Assembly (NCBI GenBank): GCA_002390675.1
Contig: DGPZ01000132.1
Span: forward strand, 1-9,478
Direction of reading: 5' to 3'
Source: Deltaproteobacteria bacterium UBA4427
GTDB taxonomy: Bacteria; Myxococcota_A; UBA9160; UBA4427
Length of the DNA stretch: 9,478 nt
Below, piece after piece: positions 6,011 through 9,478 of this stretch. The position numbers were made by a program, and so were the translations under genes. Numbering within the stretch: position 1 is the stretch's first letter; each line of letters opens with the position of its first letter. The notes beneath the pieces are model-generated. The model was not told the origin of the DNA, searched no databases, and saw only the letters and a list, made by a program, of their open reading frames with translations.

Positions 6011-7093
6011 CTAGTCCGCGTCGGGTGCCACACGATGCCCAAGACGAACCTCATCGACCAGTCCCCAATCGAGAGCGGTTCGCGCATCGATTCGCGCCCC
6101 CGAAAGACCAAGCCAGGCGGTTCGCTGCCGGCCAATTCGAAGCGGTAAACTCACCGTCCCGCCAGCGCCCGGGACCAAGCCCAACCCAACCTCAGGGAGT
6201 TGAAAGAAAGCATCTTCTTCCGCAACAACTTGCCTCGTGAACGCGGGAAGCTCTGCACCCGCCCCCATACAAGCGCCTTGCACTTTGACCTGGACCCGCT
6301 CCGATAACTGCGAAAGAAGCAAAGCCGGGCTCCGCGTCGTTCGAATCACATGTGCTTCCGCCGGATCCGAAAAGCTCCCGAATTCGTCGAGATCGCCACC
6401 GCTGCAAAAAGAATCGCCCTCTCCTCTCAGAATCACCGACTCGATCGAAGGGTCCGTGATCGCAAGCTGGAGCGCCTCGCATAAGCCGTCGCGCATCGCG
6501 CGGGAAAATGCGTTGTGCTTCGCTGGACGGGTGAGATGGATCTCCAGAATGCCTCGGTCTCGGTCCAACCGAACGGCCGCCTCGTCCTCTGTGCGGCCGA
6601 TCCCCTTGCGACCTCGGCGCCCATCCCGCCAGTTAGAAAATTCAGCTCCTGCCTGCAGCGTCGAATACACGAAAGACTCCGCAAGGAGTCCTTCGTGGAT
6701 TGTTCGCCGAGGAGCTCCTCGCAAGAGCTGTGCAAATGCGAGCCCCGCAACCTTCGTGTGCGCGAAGCCTGCGAGAAAGTCCGGTAACGCGGAAGCGTCC
6801 GGGAGGACGACGTCGCAGACCTGCTCGATCAGAGCCAACTCCGCGGCTTGCTCCTCGGGCGCCACAGCGACGGTCACACACGGAAGTACGGGAAGCGCAG
6901 CCTCGAGCGTTAGGCGATGCTGCTGGGCTTGCTCGGCCGTCGAAGAGGCGAGGTCCACTATCAGGACGCCGTCCCCGCCGCCGATGGGCGAGAGTTTTTC
7001 GCCGGCGTCCGGAGCGATCAGAAGCCGAGCCACTTCGTCAAGACTACGAAGCGGCGGCATCGCCCCCGTGAGCCGCGAGTCTCCCAAAATCAA
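6011..7093 (-). CDS. Enoyl-CoA hydratase/isomerase (crotonase) family protein with N-terminal extension
   Basis: The catalytic crotonase domain spans about residues 171-352. It has the oxyanion-hole loop GDSFCSGGDLDEF (226-238), then QGACMGAGAEL (272-282) and FFQLPEVGLGLVPGAGGT (296-313). Glu281 and Glu301 are 20 residues apart, exactly the spacing of Glu144/Glu164 in rat enoyl-CoA hydratase, so hydration of a 2-enoyl-CoA is plausible. Two things are odd. Residues 1-165 form an extension that loosely echoes a decayed crotonase (PCVTVAV, VCDVVLPDA, then a helix LLAESFVYSTLQAGAEF). The protein also ends only about 12 residues after GLVDEV, so the usual ~60-residue C-terminal helical tail is missing. 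The chosen start is TTG at 7093-7091, overlapping the synthetase stop (TTGA) and suggesting translational coupling; an ATG at 7060-7058 is the alternative and would remove 11 residues. Another crotonase reaction (isomerase, hydrolase) is possible. Confidence 0.92.
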   Translation of the reverse strand: MILGDSRLTGAMPPLRSLDEVARLLIAPDAGEKLSPIGGGDGVLIVDLASSTAEQAQQHRLTLEAALPVLPCVTVAVAPEEQAAELALIEQVCDVVLPDASALPDFLAGFAHTKVAGLAFAQLLRGAPRRTIHEGLLAESFVYSTLQAGAEFSNWRDGRRGRKGIGRTEDEAAVRLDRDRGILEIHLTRPAKHNAFSRAMRDGLCEALQLAITDPSIESVILRGEGDSFCSGGDLDEFGSFSDPAEAHVIRTTRSPALLLSQLSERVQVKVQGACMGAGAELPAFTRQVVAEEDAFFQLPEVGLGLVPGAGGTVSLPLRIGRQRTAWLGLSGARIDARTALDWGLVDEVRLGHRVAPDAD

Positions 7094-8622
7094 TCGTCGT
7101 CCCGAAGCGCCTCGCGCACCTCTCGGCGCAGCAGCTTCCCAGTTTCGTTATACGGCAGCTCTTCCCAGAACTCGACGCGTTCGGGTGTTCGCGAAGACCG
7201 GAGTCGATCCTTCACCCATTGCTGTAGCTCCGCGGCCGAGGGGGCCGCATCTTTCCGGGTCACGACGACCGCGGCAACCGCTTCACCCCATTGCTCGTCA
7301 GGGATCCCAATCACGCAGGCGTCCTGAATACCAACGTGAGTGAGCAGAACATCTTCGATTTCGCCGGGCGACATATTCTCGCCGCCGCGTACGATGACGT
7401 CGTCCATACGTCCTTCGAGAAAGAGATAGCCTCCCTCGTCGAGGTAACCGCCGTCGCGCGTATTGAACCAGCCTTCCGCGTCGAGCAGGCTGCCCTTGCC
7501 GCGGTATTCGCCCGAAACCTGTTCACCGCGCACAAAGATCAAACCGCGCTCGCCGGCGGCGACGGGCTCTTCGGTGTCGACGTCACGGATACTCACTTCG
7601 ATCGTCGGCAGCGGCTGTCCCACCGACACGAGCCGTCGGCGAACTGCCTCATCCGCACTCGCCATCGCCTCGCGATGATCATCCGGACCGAGCAGCGAAA
7701 TCGTCGAACTCGTTTCCGTTAGGCCGTAAGCATTCGTAAAGCTCGTGTCCGGGAAGAGCTCCATGGCCTTCTCGATCACCGACTGCGGCATCTTACCGCC
7801 GCCATAGGCGAGGTTCCGCAGGTTAGGCATGCCCGCGTCCTTCTCTTCCTCAAGCACATCCACGATTCTAGAGAGCATAGTAGGCACGACCATCGCATGA
7901 CTCACGTTCTGCTCACGCGCCGTCGCAATCCAGTCCTCTGCGGTGAACTTAGGCAGCTGAATAACACGGCGTCCGGAGTAGACAGCACTTACGATGCCGG
8001 CCATGCCAGCGATATGGTACGGAGGCACGCAGGAGAGAGACGCGTCATTCTCGTCGGCGCCCATGAACTCTACGGAACCCAGCACGTAGGATACGAGGTG
8101 CTTCTGACGTAGAACGGCAGCCTTCGGCGCACCGGTCGTCCCGCTCGTAAATAGCAGAATCGCCGTGTCTTCCATCTCCGTCGACCACGGCTCTTCCCGA
8201 AGCGAGGCGCCGTCCGCGCGGGCGCCGGACAGAAGATCATCTGTCGTCGAAACCGATACGTAGTGATCGCCCTCGTTTGCATCGACACGAGCACCGAGTC
8301 GACCCGCACGCTCTTCGTCCGTCACGAGGCGTCCAGGCTGAAGCTGGTCTAGCAACGAGTCGAGCTCCGGATCCGTGAGGCGATAGTTGAGTGGGGCAAA
8401 AGGAACGCCCGCCCAGGAAGCGCCAAAGACGGCGACAGGAAGAGCAAGGCTGCTTTCGTCGAGCATCGCCAGATGCTGCGTACGACCGTCGGACAAATCC
8501 GCCGCGAGTGCCCCAGCCGCATCGAAGAGCTCTTGGTAGGTGAGTGACTCACTCCCATTTTGAAAAGCAACACGGTCTCCATAAGCGCCCGCTGCCATCT
8601 CGAGAAGCATCATCAAATTCAT
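7090..8622 (-). CDS. AMP-dependent acyl-CoA synthetase (class I adenylate-forming enzyme)
   Basis: The 510-residue product carries the adenylate-forming core motifs in order: A3 TSGTTGAPKAAV at 159-170, A5 AYGLTET at 298-304, A7 WFNTRDGGYLDEGGYL at 385-400 (D390 being the ribose-binding Asp), A8 GRMDDVIVRGGENMSPGEIED at 404-424, and A10 PYNETGK at 490-496 with K496 as the likely catalytic lysine. It should activate a carboxylic acid with ATP via an acyl-AMP to acyl-CoA in the cytoplasm; chain type is not predictable. The A7 core reads TRD rather than the more usual TGD. The start ATG is supported by MNLMMLLEMAAGAYGDRVAF, a typical beginning for this family; its ribosome binding site is modest (GGTGAG, minus strand). 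It follows the small cysteine-protein gene by 101 nt and overlaps the crotonase by 4 nt, so the three are probably co-transcribed. Confidence 0.96.
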   Translation of the reverse strand: MNLMMLLEMAAGAYGDRVAFQNGSESLTYQELFDAAGALAADLSDGRTQHLAMLDESSLALPVAVFGASWAGVPFAPLNYRLTDPELDSLLDQLQPGRLVTDEERAGRLGARVDANEGDHYVSVSTTDDLLSGARADGASLREEPWSTEMEDTAILLFTSGTTGAPKAAVLRQKHLVSYVLGSVEFMGADENDASLSCVPPYHIAGMAGIVSAVYSGRRVIQLPKFTAEDWIATAREQNVSHAMVVPTMLSRIVDVLEEEKDAGMPNLRNLAYGGGKMPQSVIEKAMELFPDTSFTNAYGLTETSSTISLLGPDDHREAMASADEAVRRRLVSVGQPLPTIEVSIRDVDTEEPVAAGERGLIFVRGEQVSGEYRGKGSLLDAEGWFNTRDGGYLDEGGYLFLEGRMDDVIVRGGENMSPGEIEDVLLTHVGIQDACVIGIPDEQWGEAVAAVVVTRKDAAPSAAELQQWVKDRLRSSRTPERVEFWEELPYNETGKLLRREVREALRDDD

Positions 8623-8723
8623 CTTCGTCTCACCATTCCCGGCCTAACCAAAAATACTCTCGACGCGCTGCGGGCTCGCCCTCTGAGCTCAGCCCTAACG
8701 CCCTATAGCTGTTCCGAATTTAG

Positions 8724-9035
8724 TTAGTCCGAGGACGGCAGCGGCTTCGCGCCCTTGATTTCAAGCGCCGTTCCGCCTGAAGCGAGGCTGCCTTCACCCG
8801 GCTTCGTGCAGAGGATCTCGATATCGCCGGCTTCATTCGTGTAACGCTTGCCCATCTGCGTCCCGTTCTTGTGGTCCGCATCGACCTCGCCACCCGCCGG
8901 TGCGTCGGCACCAAGCTCGATGACCGGAGCCCCACCGCAGGTCAAAGTCACATCTTCCGCAGGCGCAACGACTACCATCAGCTCGGAGCTACACACCGCA
9001 CTCTTCAATCGGCTGCCTGCCTTCAACACTGCCAT
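8724..9035 (-). CDS. Small conserved-looking cysteine-containing protein, function unknown
   Basis: The 103-residue product starts at an ATG with a textbook ribosome binding site (AAGGAG at 9049-9044, 8-nt spacing), so it is very likely translated. It has three cysteines (C15, C33, C76). Notable segments are LTCGGAPV (31-38), MGKRY (61-65), IEILCTKPGEGSL (72-84) and a polar end KGAKPLPSSD (94-103). There is no signal peptide, membrane segment or coiled coil; the pattern of short hydrophobic strands suggests a small beta-rich cytoplasmic domain. From memory, similar short proteins occur beside acyl-CoA synthetase genes in actinobacteria, but I know no assigned function. It is the first gene of the minus-strand cluster, so it may be an accessory or metal/thiol-binding partner of the synthetase; that is inference. 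The three cysteines are not arranged as a CxxC pair, which argues against a classical zinc ribbon or thioredoxin site. Confidence 0.85.
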   Translation of the reverse strand: MAVLKAGSRLKSAVCSSELMVVVAPAEDVTLTCGGAPVIELGADAPAGGEVDADHKNGTQMGKRYTNEAGDIEILCTKPGEGSLASGGTALEIKGAKPLPSSD

Positions 9036-9248
9036 CTTCCGGACTCCTTAGGATTTCGCGCGGCTGCGCTTTATTCTCGCGACGCGAGTGCCTCTCGCAC
9101 CGCTGCGCCGCTCGGGTTGATTCTGAATCGCCCCAGCGGAGTTCGGGAGCTTGATCTGCCACCTGCTCTTACGAGCCTCACCACCGCCTAAAGGGAGGGC
9201 GATCATACGGATTCAAAGCGCTGAATGCTAACTTGCAAGGTCGTCGAA
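9036..9248. promoter_or_regulatory. Divergent control region between the minus-strand cluster and the plus-strand gene
   Basis: This 213-nt region should hold the promoters of the minus-strand cluster (first gene starts at 9035) and of the gene starting at 9249. I see no clean -35/-10 pair. It holds several symmetrical elements: CTCGCG-A-CGCGAG (9076-9088), GCGAG/CTCGC (9084-9088 with 9094-9098), GATTC-T-GAATC (9119-9129), and ATTCA/TGAAT (9211-9226). AAGGGAGGG at 9191-9199 looks like a ribosome binding site but lies 25 nt or more from any usable start. Confidence 0.5.
9076..9088. promoter_or_regulatory. Perfect interrupted palindrome, candidate operator
   Basis: CTCGCG, one base, CGCGAG: a 13-bp perfect interrupted palindrome about 40 bp upstream of the first gene of the minus-strand cluster, within a divergent intergenic region. 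On the minus strand it is followed at once by AATAAA, which could be part of a weak -10. That placement would suit a dimeric repressor such as a TetR- or GntR-type acyl-CoA regulator. No regulator gene lies in the window, so the role is inferred. Confidence 0.4.
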
Positions 9249-9478
9249 ATGAACTTCGTTAATCCCGTCCAAGCCCTCGAAAATACTCAGGGAACCGTTC
9301 TCACGGATCCGGCGATTGCCCACGCTCGGAAGCTGCTGGCGGACCTCGGACTCGATCTCGATCTCGTCCCGGAAAGGGCTGGCCGTTCTGCCCAAGCCGC
9401 CCTGGATTGGGCTAATTCCGGGGCGATGGCTCTGACCGGTGACGCTTCCGGCCCGCCCCAGCTGGCTCCCGGACCGCT
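9249..9478 (+). CDS. Probable CoA transferase, N-terminal part (runs off the window)
   Basis: An open frame from ATG 9249 continues to the last base without a stop (76 codons plus two bases). The protein begins MNFVNPVQALENTQ and includes LDLDLVPERAGR, then WANSGAMALTGDASGPPQLA at about residues 53-72. A 'W..SGAMALTG....PP..APG' stretch is, from memory, typical of the N-terminal part of a group of actinobacterial-type CaiB/BaiF CoA transferases, so I call it one with moderate confidence; the diagnostic Asp would lie beyond the window. AAGG at 9237-9240, 8 nt upstream, supports this start. The only other in-frame start is ATG 9225, just after an in-frame stop at 9222-9224, and it has no ribosome binding site at a useful distance. 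It is divergent from the acyl-CoA cluster and probably belongs to the same pathway. Confidence 0.6.
   Translation, partial: MNFVNPVQALENTQGTVLTDPAIAHARKLLADLGLDLDLVPERAGRSAQAALDWANSGAMALTGDASGPPQLAPGP

Noticed and set aside
6237..7343. Long plus-strand open frame (368 codons) antisense to the crotonase and synthetase
   Set aside because: Its translation is Arg/Ser/Pro-rich with no domain, while the minus strand shows intact catalytic motifs of crotonase and acyl-CoA synthetase over the same bases. It is a GC-rich shadow.
8620..8637. Five-codon leader frame ATG GTG AGA CGA AGA TGA overlapping the synthetase start on the minus strand
   Set aside because: No ribosome binding site of its own and too short to distinguish from chance.
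8641..8724. CTAAC and GTTAG motifs in the gap between the cysteine protein and the synthetase, considered as an attC-like site
   Set aside because: The partner sequence GTTAGTC does not fit GTTRRRY, and the inner pairing expected of attC is absent.

Overview
The window is a GC-rich bacterial segment dominated by genes for handling acyl-CoA thioesters. An outer-membrane-type beta-barrel protein (cleavable signal peptide, C-terminal Phe) points to a Gram-negative host. The gene style (a tandem-fused CaiB/BaiF CoA transferase, an acyl-CoA synthetase beside a small cysteine-containing protein, a crotonase with an N-terminal extension) resembles environmental lineages with large acyl-CoA gene sets, such as deltaproteobacterial or Myxococcota-like groups, and also actinobacterial catabolic clusters. 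The exact taxon cannot be fixed from this sequence.

Layout. 1-145 is an upstream region, with a possible start of a divergent gene at the very edge. 146-2539 (+) encodes a 797-aa protein made of two complete family III CoA-transferase domains. 2598-3470 (-) is a DUF72/YecE-like gene convergent with it. 3707-4396 (+) encodes a secreted or outer-membrane beta-barrel protein. 4397-4711 is a 315-nt gene-free stretch with strong inverted repeats. 4712-9035 is a four-gene minus-strand cluster, in transcription order: a 103-aa conserved-looking cysteine protein (9035-8724), an AMP-dependent acyl-CoA synthetase (8622-7090), a crotonase with an unusual N-terminal extension (7093-6011, overlapping the synthetase stop by 4 nt) and a single-domain CaiB/BaiF CoA transferase (5917-4712). 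A divergent plus-strand gene begins at 9249 and runs off the end; its N-terminus resembles a further CoA transferase.

How the genes fit together (inference). The synthetase would activate a carboxylic acid to an acyl-CoA, the crotonase would hydrate or otherwise transform it, and the CoA transferases would move CoA between acids (or racemise/activate). The small cysteine protein leads the cluster and has no function I can assign. The DUF72 and beta-barrel genes have no visible link to this pathway. The substrate is unknown; no dehydrogenase, thiolase or regulator lies inside the window.

The most interesting signals are the small leader protein, the crotonase architecture (N-terminal region resembling a decayed crotonase plus loss of the usual C-terminal helical tail), the double CoA transferase with both catalytic Asp positions kept, the structured intergenic element at 4397-4711 and a perfect interrupted palindrome in the divergent control region at 9076-9088.
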